16,250 nt of DNA from an uncultured archaeon (GTDB lineage Archaea; Thermoproteota; Nitrososphaeria; Nitrososphaerales; Nitrosopumilaceae): NCBI GenBank assembly GCA_937896495.1, contig CALBNQ010000166.1, positions 1 through 16,250 on the forward strand. The letters are read 5' to 3'. A model generated the notes under the pieces. That model saw only the letters and a list, made by a program, of their open reading frames with translations, searched no databases and was not told the DNA's origin. Made by a program: the position numbers and the translations under genes. Shown in pieces: positions 8,041 to 14,761 of this stretch (position 1 is its first letter; each line of letters starts with the position of its first letter).

Positions 8041-8418
8041 GTGTTGTCTGATCAAAACAGTCTATACGCCGAAAAATGCACTCAACTTCTGAATGAATCT
8101 GAAATTCGTTTTGCAGGAATTGTAGATAAAGATGGAAAATTAATTGCAGGTGGTTTCAAAGAAGGTCTTACACCTTATGAGGGAGATGAGACTAGATTAC
8201 AATCATTTTTAGAATTTGTATCAAAAGCATCTATTCGTAAAGAGTATGATGAGAGTCTAGGCCCAATAAATTATCTTGCTGCACGAAGAGACAAGGCAGT
8301 ATTAGTGAGTTTCCCATTTCCTATTACTCAAATCCTTTTACTAATTTCAGCTGAACCCACTGCTAACATTGAAAGTTTAGCAAAAAAAGTTGTTGAAATA
8401 TTTACTAATGTCAAATAA
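8041..8418 (+). CDS. roadblock/LC7-like small protein (paralogue 2 of 3)
   Basis: This 125-residue protein has the same layout as those at 4038 and 12893. An N-terminal helix is followed by strand-turn-strand EIRFAGIVDKDGKLIAGGFKEGL, a central helix with RKEYDESLG, strands INYLAARRDKAVLVSFPFPITQILLLISAE, and a C-terminal helix. It is closer to the 12893 protein, sharing LxAGGxKxGL, a K/R-E/H-Y/F-D motif, 'RDKxxxxSFP' and 'LLxxSxE'. The fold resembles roadblock/LC7 or profilin-like regulators; no function is assigned. The start GTG 8041 is followed immediately by an in-frame TTG, and either could be used; the TATA distance favours the GTG. It precedes msrA in the same direction, but the 56-base gap leaves room for a separate promoter. 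Confidence 0.72.
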   Translation: MLSDQNSLYAEKCTQLLNESEIRFAGIVDKDGKLIAGGFKEGLTPYEGDETRLQSFLEFVSKASIRKEYDESLGPINYLAARRDKAVLVSFPFPITQILLLISAEPTANIESLAKKVVEIFTNVK

Positions 8419-8474
8419 TCTAAAATTAATTTTTACACATGGTTTTAATCTAGTATCTTTGAAATCACATTAAA

Positions 8475-8930
8475 TTGAAAGCAACATTTGGCGCAGGATG
8501 TTTTTGGCATGTTGAGGATATTTTTAGTAAAACAAAAGGAATATCCTCCACTAAAGTAGGCTACATCGGCGGTGCACTTCCAAATCCTACATATGAAGAA
8601 GTGTGTACTGATAAAACAGGACATGCAGAGGCTGTTCAAGTAGAATATGATCCTGATGAAATTTCTTTTGAAGAATTACTTGATGTATTTTGGAAAAATC
8701 ATAATCCTACAACACTTAATCGTCAAGGTCCTGATGTTGGAATTCAATATCGTTCTGCAATATTTTATCATGATGATCATCAAAAAGAAACTGCTGAAAA
8801 ATCAAAAGAATCATTAATGTCTTCAAATATTTTTGATAACCCTATAGTGACACAAATTATTCCTGCTCCAACATTTTATGCAGCAGAAGAATATCATCAA
8901 CAATATTTTAAAAAACACGGATTATCTTAG
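8475..8930 (+). CDS. msrA: peptide methionine sulfoxide reductase MsrA
   Basis: This 151-residue enzyme reduces the S-form of methionine sulfoxide in proteins, repairing oxidative damage in the cytoplasm. The catalytic motif GCFW (8-11) contains nucleophile Cys9. VGYIGG, the [21 protein letters not shown] block (about 40-60), the [17 protein letters not shown] segment and the final EEYHQQYF are all standard for the family. The start is TTG 8475: [11 protein letters not shown] begins just where the MsrA core begins. The protein ends soon after the core, and the C-terminal resolving cysteines of the E. coli type are missing. Only Cys9 and Cys44 are present, so recycling must use Cys44, a thiol or another protein. 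It converges with the universal stress gene, with only two bases between stops, so both are stress-linked. Confidence 0.96.
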   Translation: MKATFGAGCFWHVEDIFSKTKGISSTKVGYIGGALPNPTYEEVCTDKTGHAEAVQVEYDPDEISFEELLDVFWKNHNPTTLNRQGPDVGIQYRSAIFYHDDHQKETAEKSKESLMSSNIFDNPIVTQIIPAPTFYAAEEYHQQYFKKHGLS

Positions 8931-8932
8931 AA

Positions 8933-9364
8933 TTATTTTACAATCAAAACTGGAATTTTTGATGCATGTACCACATAGTTTGATACACTTCCAAAGAACA
9001 TTTCTTTAGCGGAACTTCTTCCACGTGATCCCATAACTATCATGTCAAATTTTCCTTTACTGTGTGCGAGTTTGACAATGTTATATCCTATGTCTCCTCT
9101 CATCAATCTCTCTTTGAATCTGACATCATTTTTTGTAGTCAATACTTTGGCTTCTTCCATGATTTTCTTCAATTGTTTGTTGAATGCTTTTTCTACTGAT
9201 CCAACTCCTCTGAATTCAGAGTGTGGTGGTGCATAAATTGAATAGATACCTGTAATTACCGCATCTGATTGTTTGGCTATGGTAATTGCCATTTCTAACC
9301 CTCTTGTGGCGTTTTTTGAACCATCTAATGGGACTATGATTCTTGAAATTTTCTTTTTTATCAC
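8933..9364 (-). CDS. universal stress protein (UspA family), ATP-binding type
   Basis: This 143-residue protein has the UspA alpha/beta fold. It opens with ISRIIVPLDGSKNA, where Asp14 contacts the nucleotide. Near the C-terminus is the ATP-binding motif G-x2-G-x9-G-S (Gly112, Gly115, Gly125-Ser126), then the final strand KIPVLIVK. The full motif predicts ATP binding, as in MJ0577-like proteins. The start is GTG (9362-9364), read as Met; a TATA-like TTTTTAATATG lies about 25 bases upstream on the minus strand, so the mRNA is probably leaderless. Usp proteins help cells under starvation and oxidative stress by means that vary. Its tail-to-tail position with msrA suggests a shared stress theme. 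Confidence 0.93.
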   Translation of the reverse strand: MIKKKISRIIVPLDGSKNATRGLEMAITIAKQSDAVITGIYSIYAPPHSEFRGVGSVEKAFNKQLKKIMEEAKVLTTKNDVRFKERLMRGDIGYNIVKLAHSKGKFDMIVMGSRGRSSAKEMFFGSVSNYVVHASKIPVLIVK

Positions 9365-9493
9365 GTTTTTTCACTATTATTCATATTAAAAAAGATAATC
9401 ATATTCACTATGGGACCATTCATAAAATTGAAATTTCGTTTGATCGGAAAAATTACTACAATTTAACTAGTTTAACTAACTGTATCTTAAAGA

Positions 9494-10285
9494 ATGAATG
9501 AAAAATTTATTCAAGTAGATGGAAATAAAATTCGTTATCTTGAATCAGGAACTTCTAAAAAAACATTGATATTAATTCATGGACTGGGTGCTTCTGCTGA
9601 AAGATGGGAAAAAGTAATCCCATTATTTGAAAAACATTATCGTGTAATTGTTCCTGATATTATTGGATTTGGTCATAGTGATAAACCTCTAACTGATTAC
9701 ACCATTGAATTTTTTACAGAATTTTTACAGTCATTTTTAGATGTTCTTGATATTAAAAACCCTATAATTATTGGTTCTTCTTTGGGTGGACAAATATCTG
9801 CAGAATATGCTGCAGAAAATTCCCAAAATATTGAAAAATTAATCCTTGTTTCACCTTCAGGTATGATGAAACAGTCAACTCCTGCACTTGATGCATATAT
9901 CATGGCTGCATTATACCCTAATGAACAAAATGCAAAAAATGCATTTGAGATGATGGAAGATTCAGGCAAACTTGTTGAAACAAAAATCATCGACAATTTT
10001 ATTTCTAGAATGAAGTTGCCAAATGCAAAACTTGCCTTTATGTCTACTATCCTTGGATTAAAAAATGCCCCAATAATCACAACAAAACTTCAAAGAATCA
10101 ATGTACCAACTATGGTCGTTTGGGGTTCAGATGATCCTGTTATCCCTGTAAAATTTGCTGATGACTTTACTGCATCAATTAAGAGTTCTAAATTTTTTAG
10201 AATGGCTGGAATTGGTCATACTCCATATGTACAAGATCCTGATTCTTTTGTTTCTGCAATTTTAGAATTTTTAAATTCTGATTAG
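9494..10285 (+). CDS. alpha/beta hydrolase, possibly PHA-related esterase
   Basis: This 263-residue hydrolase has a full catalytic set: the oxyanion-hole HGLG (29-32), nucleophile Ser96 in G-S-S-L-G (94-98), acid Asp213 or Asp214 in GSDDPVIP, and His242 in GIGHTPYVQDP. The PDIIGFGHSDKP segment and a helical cap (about 123-200) are typical of soluble esterase/C-C hydrolase relatives. The protein has no signal peptide, so it acts in the cytoplasm. It stands just upstream of the PHA granule genes, only 36 bases before the AbrB-phasin gene, so degrading PHA, its oligomers or an acyl-CoA thioester is a reasonable idea. Cap-type hydrolases take many substrates, however, and the sequence does not decide. 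The downstream gene has its own TATA box, so an operon is uncertain. Confidence 0.85.
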   Translation: MNEKFIQVDGNKIRYLESGTSKKTLILIHGLGASAERWEKVIPLFEKHYRVIVPDIIGFGHSDKPLTDYTIEFFTEFLQSFLDVLDIKNPIIIGSSLGGQISAEYAAENSQNIEKLILVSPSGMMKQSTPALDAYIMAALYPNEQNAKNAFEMMEDSGKLVETKIIDNFISRMKLPNAKLAFMSTILGLKNAPIITTKLQRINVPTMVVWGSDDPVIPVKFADDFTASIKSSKFFRMAGIGHTPYVQDPDSFVSAILEFLNSD

Positions 10286-10290
10286 ATTCA

Positions 10291-10300
10291 TTTAAATATA
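10291..10300 (+). promoter_or_regulatory. TATA box of the plus-strand PHA granule genes
   Basis: TTTAAATATA lies about 22-31 bases before the ATG at 10322. This is a strong archaeal TATA box at leaderless distance and suggests that the phasin-like gene pair has its own promoter. Confidence 0.5.
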
Positions 10301-10321
10301 AAATAATTCCATTATTTACCA

Positions 10322-10747
10322 ATGAATGGTAATGATAACCTATACAATCCTGCTGAAATGTTCAAAGATTGGATTCAGAAGAGTGGTCGTGCTCAATCTG
10401 AATTTATGAAAAGTTTTGGTTCATTAATGACTGATCAATCCACTCAAACATTCAACCCTTTGGACACTCTAAAGGAAGTTTCTGATAATACTAAACAGGT
10501 TCAGTCTGATTTAATGCAAAATATGTCATCAATGCAGAATCAAGGTATGAATACGATGTTTAGTCTTGGACAAATGCTTCCATCTTTTATGAATTGGGGG
10601 GCATACAAGACAACTGTAGGAAGTAATGGCAGAATTTCAATACCTGAAGCAGAACGTAATGCCCTCAAATTAAGTGAAGGTGATTTGGTACAAGTTATTA
10701 TTTTTCCGATAGCAAAAAAATCAAAAGCTAGGGGGGTGAAAAATTGA
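10322..10747 (+). CDS. AbrB-domain protein with phasin-like N-terminus, putative PHA regulator
   Basis: This 141-residue protein has two parts. Residues 1-90 are helical, rich in Q, M and S, with FKDWIQKSGRAQSEFMKSFGSL and a methionine-rich stretch (about 65-90), like the amphipathic helices of phasins. Residues 94-133 are a SpoVT/AbrB swapped-hairpin domain (YKTTVGSNGRISIPEAERNALKLSEGDLVQVII). In haloarchaea an AbrB-domain regulator (PhaR) and a phasin (PhaP) lie next to phaEC as separate genes. Here a granule-binding segment and an AbrB domain seem fused. The simplest reading is a regulator that is held on granules and released to DNA when polymer is absent; this is inference. It overlaps the next gene by four bases (TTGA), so the two are translationally coupled. 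Confidence 0.78.
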   Translation: MNGNDNLYNPAEMFKDWIQKSGRAQSEFMKSFGSLMTDQSTQTFNPLDTLKEVSDNTKQVQSDLMQNMSSMQNQGMNTMFSLGQMLPSFMNWGAYKTTVGSNGRISIPEAERNALKLSEGDLVQVIIFPIAKKSKARGVKN

Positions 10748-11172
10748 GTAAGAACGAACAAACTAATTCAAATCCAAAAGATCTATTTTCAGCATATCAA
10801 CAAAATGTAGATAAATTCTTCAATGGGATTAGAACTTCAGTACCACAATATCATCAAGCAATTACAAATGTACAACAAGAATATTTACAAGCATATGAAA
10901 ACATTGTAGATTCTACAGTATCACTACAAAAAGAATTTACAAGAAAAACTGGTGTTGAAACAAAAATCCCTGATGCTGCAGTCAAAGTAATTCAAGACAC
11001 TACTGAAGAATTCGTAAAGGCAACATCAATTCAAAATCAAGTAACTCTCGCAACTATTGATGCAACACAACAAAATATCAAAACTTTTAATGACAATGCA
11101 AAATCCTTTGCTGAATTAAATAGAAATATTCTAAAATCCTGGATTTCTGTATTCAGTACAAAAACCAACTAA
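10744..11172 (+). CDS. phasin-like granule-associated protein
   Basis: This 142-residue protein appears all-helical, has no cysteine, and is rich in Q, N, T and hydrophobic heptads (NPKDLFSAYQQNVDKFFNGI, the middle LQKEFTRKTG, the end LNRNILKSWISVF). That composition and length match phasins, which coat PHA granules and control their size. Its place in the same operon as the AbrB-phasin gene and facing phaE-phaC supports the call more than sequence identity does. The start is TTG 10744 inside the stop of the previous gene, preceded by a very strong Shine-Dalgarno GGGGGGTGA (10731-10739). That is one of the few clear ribosome sites in the window and suits a non-first operon gene. Confidence 0.7.
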   Translation: MSKNEQTNSNPKDLFSAYQQNVDKFFNGIRTSVPQYHQAITNVQQEYLQAYENIVDSTVSLQKEFTRKTGVETKIPDAAVKVIQDTTEEFVKATSIQNQVTLATIDATQQNIKTFNDNAKSFAELNRNILKSWISVFSTKTN

Positions 11173-11206
11173 TAAAAAATTATTTTTTTATTTTTATTTT
11201 TTTATT
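11173..11206. terminator. bidirectional T/A-run terminator between PHA gene pairs
   Basis: The gap between two convergent stops begins with AATAAAAAATTATTTTTTTA, nearly symmetric, and continues as T-rich DNA. Plus-strand transcripts meet T-runs at 11181-11208. The minus strand meets shorter T-runs complementary to the A-run at 11174-11179. It can end both the phasin and the phaC transcripts. Confidence 0.5.
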
Positions 11207-12271
11207 TTATGATCTTTCTAGTAACCATTTACCTAGCTCAGGCAATACTTTTTTTTGTGATAATGAACTTGCAATCATTCCCACATGTCCTGTTGGATAC
11301 ATTCGAAGTGTTTTATCTTCACTGCCTATTGCGTAATGAAGTGGCATACTACATTCAGGCGAAACTAAATGATCTCCTACTGCCACCTGTGTAAACACTG
11401 GCATGTTTATTTTTTTTAAATCTATTTTTTGACCTCCTACATACATCTTATTTTGAATTAACAAATTTTCTTGATAGATATCTTTAATCCATTGTTTGAA
11501 TAATTCTCCTGGAATTGGAGGAGTGTCTCCTAACCATTTTTCAACTCTGAGGAAATTATCTACAAATTTTTTATTTTCAATATTTTTAAAAAAATTCACA
11601 TATTTTTCAATCCCTTGTTCAAATGGTTTAAGCACTGAAAAGCAATAATACATGAATTCTGGAGGCATATTTCCTATTGTATCTACCATTTTATCTACAT
11701 CCATGTGCTTTGCAAGATTGCTAATCACTGTTGTATCTCTCCATCCATCAATTACTGGTGCAGTTGCAATGTAGTTTTTTACACTTTCAGGATGTAAAGT
11801 CGTATATGCAGTTGCAATTGTTGCACCCGTACAATATCCTTGTAGAGAAATTTTTTCAGCAGATGACTCATTTTTTATGTGCTCTACATAACTATCTAGA
11901 TAACCATTTACATAATCATCAAAATCCAAATATTTGTCCATACTAGTTGGTGTTCCCCAATCTAACATGTATACATCAAATCCTTGTTCGAGTAGGTTTC
12001 TAACCCAACTTTTTTCAGGATGAATATCTAAAATATGGAAACGATTAATCAATGCATATGAAATGAGTAATGGTGTTTTGTGTTGTTTATCTGTTAATGG
12101 AGTATAGTGTAATAATCTTGTTTTGTCAACTTTTTGAACTACATCGTATGGTGTAACTTCTAAACTAATTTCATCAGGTGCTGAAACTAATTTTGGAGCT
12201 TCAATTACATTTTTACTAAATTTTAAAACTTGTTCAATTATTTTTGGATCTATATTTGTCTCACTTTGCAT
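11207..12271 (-). CDS. phaC: class III poly(3-hydroxyalkanoate) synthase subunit PhaC
   Basis: This 354-residue catalytic subunit polymerises (R)-3-hydroxyacyl-CoA into PHA at the granule surface. It has the synthase lipase-box variant G-Y-C-T-G with catalytic Cys147, plus Asp300 in GDHLVSP and His329 in GHVG. Class III enzymes such as that of Allochromatium vinosum are about 355 residues, with the triad at nearly the same positions (149, 302, 331, from memory). Other family marks are PLLISYALINR, the VYMLDWGTP segment and WIKDIYQENLL. It is much shorter than the class I/II enzymes (about 560-600 residues) and needs PhaE. Its ATG overlaps the end of phaE by 11 bases, implying translational coupling of the two subunits. 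No phaA or phaB monomer genes occur nearby, so monomer supply is encoded elsewhere. Confidence 0.96.
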   Translation of the reverse strand: MQSETNIDPKIIEQVLKFSKNVIEAPKLVSAPDEISLEVTPYDVVQKVDKTRLLHYTPLTDKQHKTPLLISYALINRFHILDIHPEKSWVRNLLEQGFDVYMLDWGTPTSMDKYLDFDDYVNGYLDSYVEHIKNESSAEKISLQGYCTGATIATAYTTLHPESVKNYIATAPVIDGWRDTTVISNLAKHMDVDKMVDTIGNMPPEFMYYCFSVLKPFEQGIEKYVNFFKNIENKKFVDNFLRVEKWLGDTPPIPGELFKQWIKDIYQENLLIQNKMYVGGQKIDLKKINMPVFTQVAVGDHLVSPECSMPLHYAIGSEDKTLRMYPTGHVGMIASSLSQKKVLPELGKWLLERS

Positions 12272-12839
12272 TTTTTACTCTCTCTTTTTTCTTTAATTCT
12301 AATTCTACTTTTGCAACTCTTTTTTTAAGAGAATGAATTTCCTTGTACACCTCATCTATCTCTTCTTTACTTGGTAAATTTGCTGATTGTAAAATTACAT
12401 TTGTAATGTTGTTCCAGTGCTTTGTTAATTCTAATTCTTTTGATACAAGTTTCCCATAATTTTCTCCAAATTTTCCTGAATCAAATAATTCTGTAAAATC
12501 ATTATCAAAAATATCTAACCATACTCTCTTCAATGAATCTATTTGCTCTGCATCTTGAGGAACTTTTTGAGATTTTTTATTAACCTTTTTCTGAGCAACA
12601 CTCCATGTGTCTGCAAGTTGTTTATAGTATTCTGTGTAGTACTGACTAAACTCTCCTAATAATTCGTTGATCTCAATTAATTCTGTCGAAATTTTTTTTG
12701 AATTTGATGTAAATGCCCTCATTGGACCAATTGATGTTAATGCCTGTGGCTTACTGGCCATTAAATGCATGATGTCCGTCCAAAATAACGACAAGTGTTT
12801 GTAGTAATCTGAAATTTCTTTAGGAGATTTTGATGTCAC
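12261..12839 (-). CDS. phaE: PHA synthase accessory subunit PhaE (short form)
   Basis: This 192-residue helical protein lies just upstream of phaC. The N-terminus (YYKHLSLFWTDIMHLM) and the centre are helices with aromatic residues. The C-terminus holds the PhaE-like signature LPSKEEIDEVYKEIHSLKKRVAKVE, a short coiled coil that ends in lysine-rich sequence. PhaE is the non-catalytic partner that activates class III PhaC. Bacterial PhaE is about 350 residues, so this version is near half size, as in haloarchaea. The start is GTG (12837-12839), about 24 bases from the AT box at 12863-12870, which fits a leaderless transcript. Identity rests on context plus the C-terminal signature. Confidence 0.88.
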   Translation of the reverse strand: MTSKSPKEISDYYKHLSLFWTDIMHLMASKPQALTSIGPMRAFTSNSKKISTELIEINELLGEFSQYYTEYYKQLADTWSVAQKKVNKKSQKVPQDAEQIDSLKRVWLDIFDNDFTELFDSGKFGENYGKLVSKELELTKHWNNITNVILQSANLPSKEEIDEVYKEIHSLKKRVAKVELELKKKERVKNAK

Positions 12840-12862
12840 AGACTTCAGTAAATTCAGATCGC

Positions 12863-12870
12863 AATAAATA
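12863..12870. promoter_or_regulatory. single central AT box shared by divergent phaE and roadblock-like genes
   Basis: Only 53 bases (12840-12892) separate GTG 12839 (minus) from ATG 12893 (plus). AATAAATA is centred on the midpoint of this gap, so it is 22-24 bases from both starts. It reads CAATAAATAG on plus and CTATTTATTG on minus. Both genes can use it as a TATA box for leaderless transcription; no second TATA box is seen. Direction would depend on the flanking BRE elements. Confidence 0.5.
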
Positions 12871-12892
12871 GTTCGCTTGTTTAATTAGACTA

Positions 12893-13285
12893 ATGGATGA
12901 TATTGAAGAACTTGAAAATATCTGTAAGAAAATAATTAAACTAAACGCCAAAATGCGTTCTGCTCGATTTATCAATAGTAGAGGTCATCTATTGGCTGGT
13001 GGCATGAAACAAGGGTTATTCTCACTAGAAGATGAAAAGCAAGATGAAATGATGTTCATGGAGCTTGCTTTGCGTGTAAAAATGAGGCATGAGTTTGACA
13101 ATGAATTCGGTAAAGTACATTTTTCCATTTCATATCGTGATAAAGTCATTGTGATGAGTTTTCCATTATCTAACGATGATGTATTATTGGTATCTTCTGA
13201 AAAAGAAGTTGATTTTAGTAAACTAGCATTTAAAATTCTAAAACTAGTTGAGCATCTTAAAAAAAACCCTGCAAAAACATTCTAA
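12893..13285 (+). CDS. roadblock/LC7-like small protein (paralogue 3 of 3)
   Basis: This 130-residue protein is of the same family as those at 4038 and 8041, with MRSARFINSRGHLLAGGMKQGL at the first hairpin, helix and RHEFDNEFGKVHF in the middle, YRDKVIVMSFPL and DDVLLVSSE in the late strands, and a lysine-rich C-terminal helix (KILKLVEHLKKNP). The fold resembles roadblock/LC7 or profilin-like proteins. Its head-to-head sharing of a promoter with phaE suggests co-expression with PHA synthesis, the only contextual hint to a role for this family here. The phosphoribosyltransferase gene follows after 37 bases, so the two may be co-transcribed. Confidence 0.75.
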   Translation: MDDIEELENICKKIIKLNAKMRSARFINSRGHLLAGGMKQGLFSLEDEKQDEMMFMELALRVKMRHEFDNEFGKVHFSISYRDKVIVMSFPLSNDDVLLVSSEKEVDFSKLAFKILKLVEHLKKNPAKTF

Positions 13286-13322
13286 TCGTAACAACTTAAT
13301 TCTAAACTCTTCGATTGCAATC

Positions 13323-13733
13323 ATGTCATTGGAACAAGAAATTGATTGGGATGAAATTGAATCATTAATTCTAATTCTTTCAAAAAAAATCTCAAAACTG
13401 CCCCGAACCTTTACTAGTATTACTACTCTTAGTAGAGGTGGATTGATCCCTTCACGTTTACTAGCTGATCATTTGGGAATTAAAAAAATTTTTGTTGATA
13501 GAAAAAAGATTTCATCAGATTCCTTGTTTGTAGATGACATTTTTGATTCTGGTGATACCTTTAACAAAATTTTACCAAAAGTTAATGATCCTTCAAAATT
13601 TGTATTTGTTACATTGTTTGCACGATGTGGAAAAAAATATCCTGAAAATTTACTTTATGCTAAAAAAACAAAAAATAATGCATACGTAATTTTTCCTTGG
13701 GACAAATTGGAATTTCTAAATTCAAAAAAATAA
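13323..13733 (+). CDS. type I phosphoribosyltransferase (purine salvage type)
   Basis: This 136-residue protein is a small PRTase. It contains the PRPP-binding loop LFVDDIFDSGDTF (about 68-80), the upstream TTLSRGGLIPSRLLADHLG segment that holds the pyrophosphate loop, and a closing YVIFPW that resembles the end of xanthine/guanine or hypoxanthine PRTases. These enzymes turn free purine bases plus PRPP into nucleotides. Substrate choice is not certain. The frame is open back to 13248, inside the previous gene, but the extra 25 residues are asparagine- and lysine-rich with no PRTase content. ATG 13323 gives a normal N-terminus (MSLEQEIDWDEIE), so I use it. It converges with TFB, with three bases between the stops. 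Confidence 0.88.
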   Translation: MSLEQEIDWDEIESLILILSKKISKLPRTFTSITTLSRGGLIPSRLLADHLGIKKIFVDRKKISSDSLFVDDIFDSGDTFNKILPKVNDPSKFVFVTLFARCGKKYPENLLYAKKTKNNAYVIFPWDKLEFLNSKK

Positions 13734-13736
13734 TTT

Positions 13737-14645
13737 CTATATATCTAAAATTTTTCTCAATCCTGCACATCTATTTCTAATTGTAACTTCTGTTACTCCT
13801 GATGCTTGAGATATTTCTTTTTGAGATTTAGATTCTCCTATACTGATACAAGACAAATACAAAGCTGCAGCTGCAATTCCCATTGGATCTTTCCCTGCAA
13901 CCCCTCCTAATTTTTTGGCTTTTTTGAGCATTTCAATTGAATTACGTTTACACTTTTCACTTAATCCTGCAGTGCTTGCAATTCTAGAAACTCCTTTAAT
14001 TGGATCAACTACTGGCATTTTTAATTCAAGTTCTCTGAAAAGTAATCTGTAACATCTTGCAACATCTTTTCTTCGAATATTGATCCCTTGAGAAATATCA
14101 TCTAATGTCCTAGGTGTTTCAGTATTTCTACATGATGCATAAAGACATGCTGCAACTAGTCCTTGGATGGAACGACCTCGCACTAATTTTCTCTCCATTG
14201 CTTTTCTATAGATGTAAGCTGCTTTTTCTATAACTGCATCAGTTAGTGCAAGTTTGTCTTTTAACTTGTCCATTTCATTTAATGCTTGTCTTAGATTTCT
14301 ATCTGCTGAAGAATTTGCTTGACTTCTACTGTCCCATGTCCTTAATCTTTCAATTGAACTTTTTACACTTGCAGATAATGGCTTTCCTGTGGAATCTTTG
14401 TTTGCTGTACCAATTACTGTTGATAATCCCATATCGTGCATTCTAATTGATGTACCAGCTCCTGTTCTTGCCTTGTTTCCTTCATCACTTGAAAATGAAC
14501 GCCATTCTGCTCCTGTATCTGTAATTTTATCAGTAATGACTAATCCACATTTACTACAAAATAATTCCCCTGTGTTTTGATCTGTTACTATTTTTTGATT
14601 CAAACATGATGGACACTTGGGACTAGTTGTAGTACTTTTGAGCAT
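13737..14645 (-). CDS. tfb: transcription initiation factor B (TFB, archaeal TFIIB)
   Basis: This 302-residue general transcription factor binds TBP-TATA DNA and recruits RNA polymerase. An N-terminal zinc ribbon has Cys11, Cys14, Cys30 and Cys33. It is followed by the B-reader/linker (EWRSFSSDEGNKARTGAG...MHDMGLSTVIG), then two cyclin-like repeats (about 105-195 and 205-300). The first repeat carries RSIQGLVAACLYASCR and the second KDPMGIAAAALYLSC. The C-terminal helix-turn-helix SQKEISQASGVTEVTIRNR reads the BRE. All parts are intact. The chosen ATG 14645 has another ATG four bases upstream in a different frame. Archaea of this group carry several TFB copies, so this may be one of a set with its own promoter range. 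Confidence 0.96.
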   Translation of the reverse strand: MLKSTTTSPKCPSCLNQKIVTDQNTGELFCSKCGLVITDKITDTGAEWRSFSSDEGNKARTGAGTSIRMHDMGLSTVIGTANKDSTGKPLSASVKSSIERLRTWDSRSQANSSADRNLRQALNEMDKLKDKLALTDAVIEKAAYIYRKAMERKLVRGRSIQGLVAACLYASCRNTETPRTLDDISQGINIRRKDVARCYRLLFRELELKMPVVDPIKGVSRIASTAGLSEKCKRNSIEMLKKAKKLGGVAGKDPMGIAAAALYLSCISIGESKSQKEISQASGVTEVTIRNRCAGLRKILDI

Positions 14646-14761
14646 TCATTATGTGTAATCACATTTTACTAATATTGATTCTACTATCTTTTTTACGGTT
14701 AATTGTGTGTAGGTTAAGCTAATTTTAAATTCTAATTTTATAGAATGAGAATAATTCTAAT
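14646..14761. other. TFB promoter region / end of the metzincin gene
   Basis: This 116-base AT-rich gap holds the promoter of the minus-strand TFB gene and the 3' end of the minus-strand secreted protease gene. The repeated TTCTAATTTTA/TTCTAATTTAA stretch (about 14731-14764) is the likely T/A-rich end signal. No gene is seen. Confidence 0.35.

Noticed and set aside
9697..10080. 127-residue minus-strand ORF
   Set aside because: It is the antisense shadow of the alpha/beta hydrolase, which has a full catalytic triad.
13248..13322. N-terminal extension of the phosphoribosyltransferase
   Set aside because: The 25 extra residues overlap the upstream gene and have no family content; ATG 13323 is a normal start.
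14246..14580. Two plus-strand ORFs
   Set aside because: They are shadows of TFB on the opposite strand.
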